A DNA stretch of 64,000 nt from CAVZVW01 sp963778845 (GTDB lineage Bacteria > Actinomycetota > Actinomycetes > Actinomycetales > Kineosporiaceae), in NCBI GenBank assembly GCA_963778845.1, contig CAVZVW010000005.1:124001-188000 (forward strand), written 5' to 3'. Shown one piece after another: positions 43,228-51,874 of this stretch. The notes under the pieces are model-generated. The model searched no databases and was not told the origin of the DNA. It saw only the letters and a list, made by a program, of their open reading frames with translations. The position numbers and the translations under genes are program-made. Numbering within the stretch: position 1 is the first letter of the stretch; each line of letters opens with the position of its first letter.

Positions 43228-43632
43228 TCAGCTCTGGACCCGCTTCCGGCTCGGACGGTTCGTTTCTGGGCTCGCCTGGTCGGTGCCGCCCGCAGGTGCG
43301 TCGGCGCCGGAGGGCGCGGCCTGCGCGACGAGGTAGGCCCTCACCGCGGACACGTCGAGTGCACCACTCCGGCGAAGTGCCCGAGGGAACGCCCGGCGCC
43401 GCTCGGCGAGGCCGAGGCAGGCCAGGTCGGGATGCAGCGATGCTCCCCGGCCGGCGCGCCTGTGGTCAGGATCGGGGACGGCGGACCACAGCCCGTCGAC
43501 CTCGGCCGCGACCACTCGCAGCAGGACGGACCGGTCGGCGCGCTCTCGGCACCCGACGCACAGGCGAACCGGCTCCTTGCGGAGCCCGTCGACGCGCGTG
43601 GACTGCCGGACCGCGTGACCGGCCTCAGACAT
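43228..43632 (-). CDS. ylxR: YlxR family (DUF448) RNA-binding protein
   Basis: This 134-residue protein sits in the usual nusA-ylxR-infB order. The family motif LCVGCRERADRSVLLRVV is followed by GRGASLHPDLACLGLAERRRAFPRALR, the expected YlxR core. A low-complexity tail of ~40 residues is added. ATG 43632 is the likely start; an ATG 27 bases upstream in frame is possible. YlxR is a small nucleic-acid-binding protein; its precise job here is unknown. Confidence 0.9.
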   Translation of the reverse strand: MSEAGHAVRQSTRVDGLRKEPVRLCVGCRERADRSVLLRVVAAEVDGLWSAVPDPDHRRAGRGASLHPDLACLGLAERRRAFPRALRRSGALDVSAVRAYLVAQAAPSGADAPAGGTDQASPETNRPSRKRVQS

Positions 43633-43711
43633 AGTAACCCCGTCGGCCGGTCTCTCCATCCCCGACGGCGACCCCGACCCTGTCCCGGCCCTCGGAGAGG
43701 CAGCTGCGGCC

Positions 43712-44746
43712 TCAGCTGCGGGGGTCAGCGGTGCTCCCGGTCGAGCCACGCACGTCCACCTCACCGGCCGGTGCGGACGCTGCGTCGACGTCAGGACGGA
43801 TGTCGATCCGCCAACCGGTCAGCTTGGCGGCGAGCCGGGCGTTCTGACCCTCCTTGCCGATCGCCAGGGAGAGCTGGTAGTCGGGGACGACCACCCGGAC
43901 GGCGCGCAGCGCGGCGTCCACGACAGTGGAGCTCACGACGCGGGCCGGTGAGAGGGCGTTGGCGACGAAGGCCGCGGGGTCGTCGCTGTGGTCGATGATG
44001 TCGATCTTCTCCCCGTGGAGCTCGTTGACCACGGCTCGCACCCGCTGGCCCAGCGGCCCGATGCACGCGCCCTTGGCGTTGAGCCCCTCGATCTGGGCCC
44101 GGACGGCCACCTTGGACCGGTGCCCCGCCTCGCGAGCAACGGCGACGATCTCCACGCTCCCGTCGGCGACCTCGGGCACCTCGAGCGCGAAGAGCTTGCG
44201 CACGAGGTTCGGGTGCGTACGGGAGACGGTGATCGACGGGCCCTTGAGACCCTTCCGCACAGTCACGACGTAGCAGCGCAGCCGCGAGCCGTGCGAGTAG
44301 TCCTCTCCCGGCACCTGCTCCTGGGGGGGCAGCACCGCCTCCACGGACCCGAGGTCGACGTGCACCATCCGCGGGTCGCCGCTCTGCTGCACGATGCCCG
44401 CGACGATGTCACCCTCCCGACCACGGAACTCCCCGAGAACCTGCTCGTCCTCCACGTCCCTCAGCCGCTGGAGGATGGTCTGCTTGGCCGTCGTCGCCGC
44501 GATGCGGCCGAACCCGGCGGGCGTGTCGTCCCACTCGCGCAGAACAGCGCCGCCGGCGTCCACCTCCTGCGCCCACACGACGACGTGCCCGCTCTTGCGG
44601 TCCAGCTCGACGCGGGCGGTGGCGTGCGCGCCCTCGGTGCGGTGGTACGCCAGAAGGAGGGCCTGCTCGATCGTGCGGGCCAGGAGGTCGAACGGGACCT
44701 CCTTCTCGCGCTCGAGTGCGCGCAGGGCGGCCATGTCGATGTCCAT
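43712..44746 (-). CDS. nusA: Transcription termination/antitermination factor NusA
   Basis: This 344-residue RNA polymerase-binding factor controls pausing, termination and antitermination. It has an N-terminal RNAP-binding domain (ALEREKEVPFDLLARTIEQALLLAY), S1 (GEFRGREGDIVAGIVQQ) and two KH domains (HRSKVAVRAQIEG..GACIGPLGQRVRAVVNELHGEKIDII; LSLAIGKEGQNARLAAKLTGWRIDI). It lacks the C-terminal acidic repeats of E. coli NusA, as is usual in actinobacteria. ATG shares one base with the rimP stop (TGATG). Confidence 0.96.
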   Translation of the reverse strand: MDIDMAALRALEREKEVPFDLLARTIEQALLLAYHRTEGAHATARVELDRKSGHVVVWAQEVDAGGAVLREWDDTPAGFGRIAATTAKQTILQRLRDVEDEQVLGEFRGREGDIVAGIVQQSGDPRMVHVDLGSVEAVLPPQEQVPGEDYSHGSRLRCYVVTVRKGLKGPSITVSRTHPNLVRKLFALEVPEVADGSVEIVAVAREAGHRSKVAVRAQIEGLNAKGACIGPLGQRVRAVVNELHGEKIDIIDHSDDPAAFVANALSPARVVSSTVVDAALRAVRVVVPDYQLSLAIGKEGQNARLAAKLTGWRIDIRPDVDAASAPAGEVDVRGSTGSTADPRS

Positions 44747-45276
44747 CAGCCCCCCGCCTCCCCGGTCGCCTCGACGTCGCCGTCCGCGGCGGAGGCCTCC
44801 GCCGGCTCCTCGTCGACTCGGCCGAACTCGACCTCGACCCGCCCGCGCACCACCCGTGCCCAACCCAGCCGCCTGTCGCCGTCCAGCACCAGAGCGTCGT
44901 CGTCGACGGCCGTCAGCCGACCGGCGGCCAGACCGCCGTCGTTCAGGTCAAGTCGGACGAGGCGCCCGCGTGCACGCAAGAAGTGACGCCGCTGCGTCAG
45001 CGGCCGGTCGACGCCCGGCGAGGAGACCTCGAGCACGTAGGGGGTCTGCCCCATCACGTCCGAGGAGTCCAGCGCGGCCGACAACGCCTGTGCCGCTGCG
45101 GCGACGGCGGCCATGGGGACGCCGCCGACCTCGGTCTCCGGCAGGTCCATCACCACCCGGAGCACCCGGCGCCGTCCGGCTGGGGTCACGGTGACGTCCT
45201 CGACCACCAGCCCCGCACGGGCGGCGATCGGGCCGGCCAGGGCGCGGATCTCGTCCGTGGTCGAGGACGCCGCCAT
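44746..45276 (-). CDS. rimP: Ribosome maturation factor RimP
   Basis: This 176-residue factor is needed for 30S assembly. The text VVEDVTVTPAGRRRVLRVVMD and YVLEVSSPGVDRPLTQRRHF is diagnostic. A Glu/Ala-rich tail follows the C-terminal SH3-like domain. GAGGAGG lies just upstream of the ATG. It is the first gene of rimP-nusA-ylxR-infB and is divergent from the DUF4439 gene, a placement also known in Mycobacterium. Confidence 0.95.
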   Translation of the reverse strand: MAASSTTDEIRALAGPIAARAGLVVEDVTVTPAGRRRVLRVVMDLPETEVGGVPMAAVAAAAQALSAALDSSDVMGQTPYVLEVSSPGVDRPLTQRRHFLRARGRLVRLDLNDGGLAAGRLTAVDDDALVLDGDRRLGWARVVRGRVEVEFGRVDEEPAEASAADGDVEATGEAGG

Positions 45277-45432
45277 CTCGCCTCCTCGCCCAGGTGCCTT
45301 CAGTTGCGTGCATACGTCCAGGCGCCCGGGTAGTCCCGCGCGCCTACGCTCAGACTACCCACCCTCCTGAGGGGTCGCAGCGATCACGAACCGGGCGTGC
45401 GATGATCCCGGCGTGTCGTTGCCGGGGGTTCG

Positions 45433-46638
45433 ATGACAGGGTCGCCGACCGGGTCGACGATCCGTCCTCACGCCACGCTCCGGCGACGTGGCGTGCTCGC
45501 AGCGGCGTTCGGGCTGCTCGTCGCACCCGCCGTCCTGAGCGGCTGCACGAGCGGTCCGACCGGTCCCGACCTGCCGCTGGCGAGCCTGCGGCGCGCCCAG
45601 CGCTCGGCCGACGACACCGCACGGCAGTCAGTGGCCGAGTCGGCCCAGGACCTGGCGGCCATGAGTGCGTCGGTGGCGGAGCGTGCGCCGGCGCTCAGAC
45701 GCCTCCTGACCCGGGTCAGCGCCGACCATCGGGCGCACCTTGTGGCTCTCGGCGCCTCGGAGCCGTCGCCGGGCACGGCGACATCGGCGTTGCCGGGCGC
45801 CGCGACATCGGCGACGCCGGGCGCGGCGACGTCCGGCGCCACACCGGGCCCGTCCGCGACGGCGACGGTCACGCCCGGCCCGGGCGTGCGCGACCTGGTC
45901 TCGGCAGAGCGTCGGGCCGCCGCGGCCGCGCTCGCGCAGATCGGGTCGACGTCGCCGGGCCTCGCGACGTTGCTCGCCCGCATCGCCGCAGCCTGCGCCG
46001 CACATGCGGACCTGCTGGCACGCACCGCCCGCCTGCCGACCCCGCCCCCGGGACTGCCGAGCCCCACGCCGACCAGCCCTACGCCGACTAGCCCTACGCC
46101 GACCAGCGTCACGACCGGCCCCACACCGACCAGCCCTACGCCGACCAGCGTCACGACCGGCCCCACACTGACCGGCCACTCGCCGACCGGCCCCTCGCCG
46201 TCTGGCCAGACGGGCGAGCAGGCGGCATGGTCCGTCCAGACCCGGGCTGCGGTGAGCAGCCTGCTCCAGGGCCAGCACGCGGCGGTGTTCGCCTACGGCG
46301 TGGTCGTCGCCAGGGTCGCCCCCGCCCGACGCGCGCTTGCCCGCGCCGCGTGGGAGACCCACCGGCAACGTCGCGACGCCCTCGAGCGCCTCCTCGCCGA
46401 CCGGGGTGTCCAGCCGGACGCGGCGTCCCCGGCCTACGACGTCGGCCGGGTGGACACGCCTCGGGCCGCGGCGCAGCTCGCGCTGCACGTCGAGGAGGGG
46501 CTGGCGACGCTGGCCGCTCAAGCAGTCGGGGGGACCGAGGGCTCGGCCCGCCTGTGGGCAGCCGAGCAGCTCGTCGAGGCCGCTCGCTCCGCCGCCCTCT
46601 GGCAGGCAGCTCCCGTCGCGCTGCCCGGCGGGCCGTAG
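45433..46638 (+). CDS. DUF4439 ferritin-like domain lipoprotein
   Basis: This 401-residue predicted exported protein has an Arg-rich start, a hydrophobic segment and a lipobox-like LSGC at about 35-38. The C-terminal ~130 residues (WSVQTRAAVSSLLQGQHAAVFAYGVV...) match the DUF4439 ferritin-like helical domain; the N-terminal half is a second helical, Ala-rich segment. Between them lies a Pro/Thr hinge built from PTPTS and TTGPTPTS units with matching DNA repeats. No iron-ligand set is obvious. Function unknown; location next to rimP is conserved. Confidence 0.75.
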   Translation: MTGSPTGSTIRPHATLRRRGVLAAAFGLLVAPAVLSGCTSGPTGPDLPLASLRRAQRSADDTARQSVAESAQDLAAMSASVAERAPALRRLLTRVSADHRAHLVALGASEPSPGTATSALPGAATSATPGAATSGATPGPSATATVTPGPGVRDLVSAERRAAAAALAQIGSTSPGLATLLARIAAACAAHADLLARTARLPTPPPGLPSPTPTSPTPTSPTPTSVTTGPTPTSPTPTSVTTGPTLTGHSPTGPSPSGQTGEQAAWSVQTRAAVSSLLQGQHAAVFAYGVVVARVAPARRALARAAWETHRQRRDALERLLADRGVQPDAASPAYDVGRVDTPRAAAQLALHVEEGLATLAAQAVGGTEGSARLWAAEQLVEAARSAALWQAAPVALPGGP

Positions 46639-46734
46639 CCCGGCGGAGGCCCCCCGTGAGGTTGCGACCCGCGCCCGGGAGGGCCGATCCTGGGCGTTCC
46701 TCCCCCGGGAGGGTGCCGGGGCGGAGGAGGTCCA

Positions 46735-47355
46735 ATGAACGAGTCCGCAAGCGACCCGCGCGTGCTCGACCCTGGGCAGGCCAGCGCGGCCGTCGAGATC
46801 CTCGTCGGCGCGTTCTTCGACGACCCGCTGTGGAGCTGGGCCTTCCCCGACGGGTCCCGGCGGCGTGACCAGCAGCGTCGGCTGTGGACGCTCTGCGTCG
46901 AAGGAGCGGCCCGGTACCCGTACGTGCGGCTCGCCGCGGGGGACACCGCGGTCGCGGTGTGGCTGCCGCCCGGGGCCAGCGAGTTCTCCGACGACCAGGC
47001 ACGCGCCCTGGAGCCGATGCTGCACGAGATGCTCGGCGCCTCAGCCCCACGCGTGGTCGAGACCTACGGGCAGCTCGAGGCGACCCGACCGCGGGACGTG
47101 CCGCACTACTACCTGAGCCTGCTCGGCACCGACCCGCGACACCGCGGGCGCGGGCTCGGCCTCGGGCTGCTGGCCGACAACCTTCGCCTGGTCGACCTCG
47201 AGGGCATGCCCGCCTACCTCGAGGCGAGCAACCCGGCCAACGTCGCCCTCTACCGACGCCACGGCTTCGAGGTGATGACCTCGTTCCGGGCGGCTCAGAA
47301 CGGGCCCGAGGTCGTCACGATGTGGCGCGAGCCTGTCGGCGCCCGCCCTGCTTGA
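46735..47355 (+). CDS. GNAT family N-acetyltransferase
   Basis: This 206-residue acetyl-CoA-dependent acyltransferase has the acetyl-CoA loop DPRHRGRGLGLGLLADNL (motif A) and the motif B stretch PAYLEASNPANVALYRRHGFEVM. GGAGGAGG precedes the ATG. Its stop abuts the stop of the convergent permease gene with no spacer, forming TGATCA. The acceptor substrate is not predictable. Confidence 0.85.
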   Translation: MNESASDPRVLDPGQASAAVEILVGAFFDDPLWSWAFPDGSRRRDQQRRLWTLCVEGAARYPYVRLAAGDTAVAVWLPPGASEFSDDQARALEPMLHEMLGASAPRVVETYGQLEATRPRDVPHYYLSLLGTDPRHRGRGLGLGLLADNLRLVDLEGMPAYLEASNPANVALYRRHGFEVMTSFRAAQNGPEVVTMWREPVGARPA

Positions 47356-48195
47356 TCACCCGGCGACGGCACGCACCCCGACCCAGGCGAGCCGCAGCGC
47401 AAGGACGGCGACGACCCCCAGGAACACCAGGCGCACGAACCCGCTCCCCCCGGCCACCGCCGTTCGGGCGCCGGCGTAGGCGCCTGTGAGGTTCGCGGCA
47501 CCCATGAGCAGGCCGACCCGCCACAGGGGTGCGCCCAGCGGCACGAACACCAGGAGAGCGCCGAGGTTCGTCGCGGCGTTCGTGATCTTGGCCAGCGTGC
47601 CGGCCTCGAGGAAGGCGTAGCCCAGCCAGGCGACCAGCACGAACACGAGGAAGGCGCCCGTGCCCGGCCCGAAGATGCCGTCGTAGAAGCCGAGCCCGGC
47701 CCCGCACGCCGCGGCGGCGCTCAGGTGTCGGCGGCCCCGCCAGCGCAGCGCCGTCCGCTCCCCCAGCGTCGGCCGCCGCCACACGTAGACGGCGACCGCG
47801 ACGAGCAGCACGGCCACGAGAGGCCGGAACACCGCGGCGGGGAGCACGTTCGCGCACCCCGCCCCCGCCGCGGCACCGACGAGGGCGAGCCCGGCCATGA
47901 GGAGCGCCGTCCGCCAGCCCGGACGCACGCGCCGGTAGTAGGTGAGCGAGGCCGTGGTCGTACCGCAGATGCTCGCCAGCTTGTTCGTCGCGAGCACCGT
48001 GACAGGGCTCGCCGCGGGTAGCACGAGGAGCAGGGCAGGCAGCTGGATCAGCCCGCCGCCCCCGGCCACGGCGTCCACCCATCCCGCAGCGAGCGCGGCG
48101 ACGACGAGTATGACCACAGCGCCGGCCCCCGGCGGGGTGGCCTCGTGGCCGGCCGCGAGGCCGGTCAGGTGAGCCAGCCCGGCCAGGCCGGTCAC
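47356..48195 (-). CDS. TauE/SafE (TSUP) family membrane transporter
   Basis: This 279-residue permease has about eight helices. The paired TSUP signatures are seen: GWVDAVAGGGGLIQLPALLL near the N-terminus and GFYDGIFGPGTGAFLVFVLV in the second half. The family exports or imports sulfur-containing organic anions (sulfite, sulfoacetate). Its GTG start overlaps the HAD gene stop as GTGA. The substrate is unknown. Confidence 0.9.
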   Translation of the reverse strand: MTGLAGLAHLTGLAAGHEATPPGAGAVVILVVAALAAGWVDAVAGGGGLIQLPALLLVLPAASPVTVLATNKLASICGTTTASLTYYRRVRPGWRTALLMAGLALVGAAAGAGCANVLPAAVFRPLVAVLLVAVAVYVWRRPTLGERTALRWRGRRHLSAAAACGAGLGFYDGIFGPGTGAFLVFVLVAWLGYAFLEAGTLAKITNAATNLGALLVFVPLGAPLWRVGLLMGAANLTGAYAGARTAVAGGSGFVRLVFLGVVAVLALRLAWVGVRAVAG

Positions 48196-48911
48196 GACGA
48201 GAGCCAGCGGTCCACGTGGTCCAGCACGTCGAGGAGCCGGTGGACGACGCCGTCAGGCCGCACGTCGACGGGTACCTGCTGGTCGTCAGGGATGTCGGAG
48301 TGCGGCACCAGCAATGCCCGCATGCCCACACGCTGCGCGCCGAGCACGTCCTCGTAGGGCCGGTCCCCGACGTATACGCAGGCCCGCGGGGCGGCGTCCA
48401 CCGCGGCGGCCGCGGCCAGGAAGGCTTCGGGATGCGGCTTGGCCCACGCGATCTCAGAGGTGTAGACCGCCGCGTCGATGAGGTGCAGCACGCCGTCGCG
48501 GGCGAAGACCTGCTCGTGGTAGCGGCGCGACCAGATCGTGTTGCTGAGGATCCCGACCCGCAGTCCTCGCGCGTGCAGGGCGGCGAACAGCGGTGTGACG
48601 TCGGGGTCGGTGAACGTGTGCGGCTCCCAGAACTCCTCGTACGCGGCCTGCGCCGCGCTCATGCCGGGGTGGTCCTCGCCGACGCCGGCCTCGGCGAGCA
48701 CCTCGGCCAGGCGGGCGCTCGTGCCGTCGGTGCGCCCGCGACCCCAGGCAGCCCGCTCGGCGGCGACGATGCGCTCGGCCAGCCTTGCGGCCTGCCCGGC
48801 GTCGCCGGCGCAGTGCGCAGCGAAGGCGTGCCACTGCGCCTCGAGGTCGATCGCGTGCCAAGGGGTCAGCGTGCCGCCCCAGTCGAAGACGACGGCGGTC
48901 AGCTCACCCAC
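48192..48911 (-). CDS. HAD-family hydrolase
   Basis: This 239-residue HAD phosphatase has motif I VFDWGGTLTPW (second acid replaced by Gly, so the D-x-D pair reads D-W-G), motif II ILSNTIWSR, the conserved Lys in WAKPHPEAF, and motif IV YVGDRPYEDVLGAQRVG. The D-x-G form is found in DUF-type HADs. The GTG start lies inside the proS 3' end (8-base overlap), and the stop overlaps the TSUP gene, so proS-HAD-TSUP probably form one transcript. Confidence 0.85.
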   Translation of the reverse strand: MGELTAVVFDWGGTLTPWHAIDLEAQWHAFAAHCAGDAGQAARLAERIVAAERAAWGRGRTDGTSARLAEVLAEAGVGEDHPGMSAAQAAYEEFWEPHTFTDPDVTPLFAALHARGLRVGILSNTIWSRRYHEQVFARDGVLHLIDAAVYTSEIAWAKPHPEAFLAAAAAVDAAPRACVYVGDRPYEDVLGAQRVGMRALLVPHSDIPDDQQVPVDVRPDGVVHRLLDVLDHVDRWLSS

Positions 48912-50672
48912 GGACGACGGCGACGACGTGCCGCGCGGCGTCCGCCACGGCAACGTCCTCGCGCGCCCCGGACCGGCGGTCGCGCACCTCGACGCTGCCC
49001 TCGGCCAGGTTGCGGCCCACGACGACGATCGTGGGGACGCCGACCAGCTCGGCGTCCTTGAACTTCACCCCGGGCGACACCTTCGCGCGGTCGTCGTAGA
49101 GCACCCGCACGCCGGCGGCGTCCAGCTGGTCTGCCAGGGTCTGGGCGGCGTCGAACACGGACTGGTCCTTGCCCGTCGCCACGAGGTGGACGTCTGCGGG
49201 GGCGACCTCGCGGGGCCAGCACAGGCCGAGCTCGTCGTGGGTGGCCTCGGCGACGGCGGCGACCGCGCGGGAGACGCCGATGCCGTAAGAGCCCATCGTG
49301 ACCGTGACGAGGCTGCTGTTCTCGTCCAGCACCTGCAGCCCGAGCGCGTCGGCGTACTTGCGGCCGAGCTGGAAGATGTGACCGATCTCGATGCCGCGGG
49401 CGATCCGCAGTGCCTGGCCGCAGCGCGGGCAGGGGTCGTCGTCGCGCACCTCGGCGGCCTCGACCATGCCGTCGCCGGTGAAGTCGCGCCCGGCCACGAG
49501 GTCGAAGACATGCCGGCCGGGCTCGTCCGCGCCGGTGATCCACGCCGTACCCGCGACGACCCGCGGGTCCAGCAGGTAGCGGATCCCGCTCGCGTTCTTC
49601 TCACCGAGCACGCCGGGGCCGATGTAGCCCTTGACCAGGGCGGGGTGACGGGCGAAGTCGGCCTCGGTGAACGACGTCGACCTCGGCCGGGGCCATGGCG
49701 GCCTCGAGCCGCTTGAGGTCGACGTCGCGGTCTCCGGGCACGCCGACGCACAGGGGCTCCCGGGTGCCGTCGGGGTGCACGAGGGTGACGACGACGTTCT
49801 TCAGCGTGTCCGCAGCCGTCCAGGCCCGCTCCGGCCGGGCGAACCTCTCGTTCGCCACCGCGACGAGGGTGTCGATGGTCGGCGTGTCCGGGGTGTCCTC
49901 GACGTGGGCCGCGGGGACGTCCGTCCCAGTCCCTCGGCGGTGGGGACCGGCGTGCTGACCGCCTCGGTGTTCGCGGCGTAGTCGCAGGTCGGTGCAGCGC
50001 ACGAAGGTGTCCTCGCCGACCTCGGTGGGCTGCAGGAACTCCTCGCTCCTCGACCCGCCCATCGCCCCCGACATCGCCGAGACGATGACGTAGCCAAGCC
50101 CGAGCCGGTCGAAGGTCTTGATGTAGGCATCGCGGTGCCGCTGGTAGGAGGCCTCGAGCCCGGCGTCGTCCACGTCGAAGGAGTACGAGTCCTTCATGAC
50201 GAACTCGCGACCGCGCAGCAGACCGGCGCGGGGTCGGGCCTCGTCGCGGTACTTCGTCTGGATCTGGTAGATCGCCAGCGGCAGGTCCTTGTACGAGGAG
50301 TACAGGTCCTTCACGAGGAGGGTGAACATCTCCTCGTGCGTGGGGCCCAGGAGCATGTCGTTGCCCCTGCGGTCCGTGCAGGCGGAAGAGGTTGTCGCCG
50401 TACTCGGTCCACCGGTTGGTCGCCTCGTAGGGCTCGCGCGGCAGCAGCGCCGGGAAGTGGACCTCCTGGAACCCGGCGGCGTCCATCTCCTCGCGCACGA
50501 CCCGCTCGACGTTGCGGTAGGTCAGGTAGCCCAGCGGCAGCCACGAGTAGATGCCGGGCGCGGCCCGGCGGATGTAGCCCGCGCGCACGAGCAGCCGGTG
50601 GCTGGGCACCTCGGCGTCGGCCGGGTCCTCGCGGAGCGTCCGCAGGAACAGCGTCGACATCCGCAGCAGCAC
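48904..50672 (-). CDS. proS: Prolyl-tRNA synthetase, bacterial type (four apparent frameshifts)
   Basis: This class II synthetase charges tRNA-Pro. The N-terminus begins at GTG 50672 (LRMSTLFLRTLREDPADAEV) with AAGGAGG six bases upstream. Motif text includes GIYSWLPLG, LLGPTHEEMFT, GREFVMKDSYSFDVD, an inserted editing domain and MGSYGIGVSR near the end. Reading is broken by extra bases within 50372-50375, at about 49987 and within 49672-49675, and by a missing base near 49925-49927. Correcting all four gives 588 residues, the family length. As proS is essential, consensus error is the best reading. HAD and TSUP genes follow. Confidence 0.92.
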
Positions 50673-50763
50673 GGTCGGCCTCCTTAGAGCGTCGTCTGGG
50701 AAGGCTACCGGGGGCGGATCGGGGCGGGCTCCCGGGTTTCCTGCACGGGCCCGCTCTCAGCCA

Positions 50764-50853
50764 CCATGATCGCCACCCCAGCGCCACAAGTGCCGCTCGC
50801 GGATCACCCACCGGCGCGTCGCCGGGGTTACGGCGCTGGGCTGGCGATCATGG
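50764..50853 (+). repeat. 90-bp palindromic element, copy 1 (upstream of the AbiEi/DUF559 gene)
   Basis: The ends (50764-50785 and 50832-50853) are 22-base inverted repeats with one mismatch. An inner perfect hairpin, CCGGCG-CGT-CGCCGG, sits at 50811-50825. The element is about 86% identical to the copy at 51869-51958 in the same orientation. It lies between divergent proS and the AbiEi/DUF559 gene. Confidence 0.88.
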
Positions 50854-50953
50854 CGGCCCCTCAGGCGCGGGATGCGTCGGCGGGCGAGGCATGGGTGCGC
50901 GGGCGCCGCGCCGGCCTGTGGATGCAGCCCGGCGCCTGCCGACGGCGGCGGGC

Positions 50954-51874
50954 ATGCTCCACGCGGTGACCGACCTCGCTCGCGCCGACCGGCGGGCCGA
51001 CCTGCGCCGGCTCCTGTTGCGCAATGGCGGGGCGGCCACGTGGGCCGAGTTGTCCACCGCGGTCTCCCAGCACGCGCTCCGGTCGGCGCTCGCACGGGGC
51101 GACGTGGTGCGCTCGGCACGTGGTCGGTACGTGCTGGCAGACCTGACCGACCCGTTGAGTGCAGCGGCCCGCGCCGGCGGTGCCCTCTCGGGCCTGAGCG
51201 CGGCCCGATATCTCGGCGCCGAATGCCTGAGCGCCCCGACGCTGGTCGACGTCAGTGTTCCCCGGGGCAGCAACCCTCGGGCGCAGCCCGGCGTGCGCCT
51301 GCACCGGACTCACCTGGATGCCCGGGAGCTCGACGAGCAGGTCACGAGCCCGCTACGGACAGCACTCGACTGCGCGGCCTGGTTGCCTCTTCGCGAGGCA
51401 CTGCCGGTCGTCGACTCCCTCCTCCGCCGCGGCCTGGTCGGGCGAAGCGACCTCGTCGAGGCTGCATCGGCGATGCAGGGCCCGGGGCGGGCCCGTCGGT
51501 TGCGGGTGGTGCAGGCCGGCGAGGGCGACGCGGCCAACCCCCTCGAGTCAGCAGTGAGAGCGATCCTGCTCGAGGCGGGGATCACCGGCCTCGTCGTGCA
51601 GTGCCCCGTGCCGATGGGGACGTGGGTCGCACACGCTGATCTCGGCGATCCCGTGCGAAAGGTCGCGGTCGAGGCCGATGGCTTCACCTACCACAGCAGC
51701 CGGTCGGCGCTGGCGCGGGACTGCCGTCGCTACAGCGAGATGACGACCCGGGGCTGGCTGGTGCTCCGGTTCGCCTGGGACCACGTGATGTTCGACGCGC
51801 CCTGGGTCGCGGCTACCGTGGCCGCCGCCTGCCGGCTTCGAGACACGGCCGCACGGAATGGTTCCGTGTCATGA
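50954..51874 (+). CDS. AbiEi-type antitoxin-domain protein with C-terminal DUF559 (Vsr-like) nuclease domain
   Basis: This ~306-residue protein starts with a winged-helix region (RADLRRLLLRNGGAATWAEL...RSARGRYVLADL) resembling AbiEi-family antitoxin N-termini. The C-terminal ~100 residues (HADLGDPVRKVAVEADGFTYH...RGWLVLRFAWDHV) match DUF559, a PD-(D/E)xK fold related to Vsr endonuclease; candidate catalytic residues are the Asp of HADLGD and the Glu/Asp pair in VEADG. No AbiEii toxin gene is adjacent. The start is uncertain (ATG 50954, GTG 50966 or ATG 50891). Two 90-bp palindromes flank it, and its stop codon lies inside the second. It interrupts a core synteny block. Confidence 0.8.
   Translation: MLHAVTDLARADRRADLRRLLLRNGGAATWAELSTAVSQHALRSALARGDVVRSARGRYVLADLTDPLSAAARAGGALSGLSAARYLGAECLSAPTLVDVSVPRGSNPRAQPGVRLHRTHLDARELDEQVTSPLRTALDCAAWLPLREALPVVDSLLRRGLVGRSDLVEAASAMQGPGRARRLRVVQAGEGDAANPLESAVRAILLEAGITGLVVQCPVPMGTWVAHADLGDPVRKVAVEADGFTYHSSRSALARDCRRYSEMTTRGWLVLRFAWDHVMFDAPWVAATVAAACRLRDTAARNGSVS

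Noticed and set aside
48904..50672. proS as a true pseudogene or as several separate genes
   Set aside because: Single-base corrections restore a complete 588-residue essential enzyme; the pieces have no independent starts with ribosome sites.
50954..51874. A complete AbiE toxin-antitoxin pair
   Set aside because: Only the AbiEi-like gene is present. No AbiEii nucleotidyltransferase gene lies on either side.
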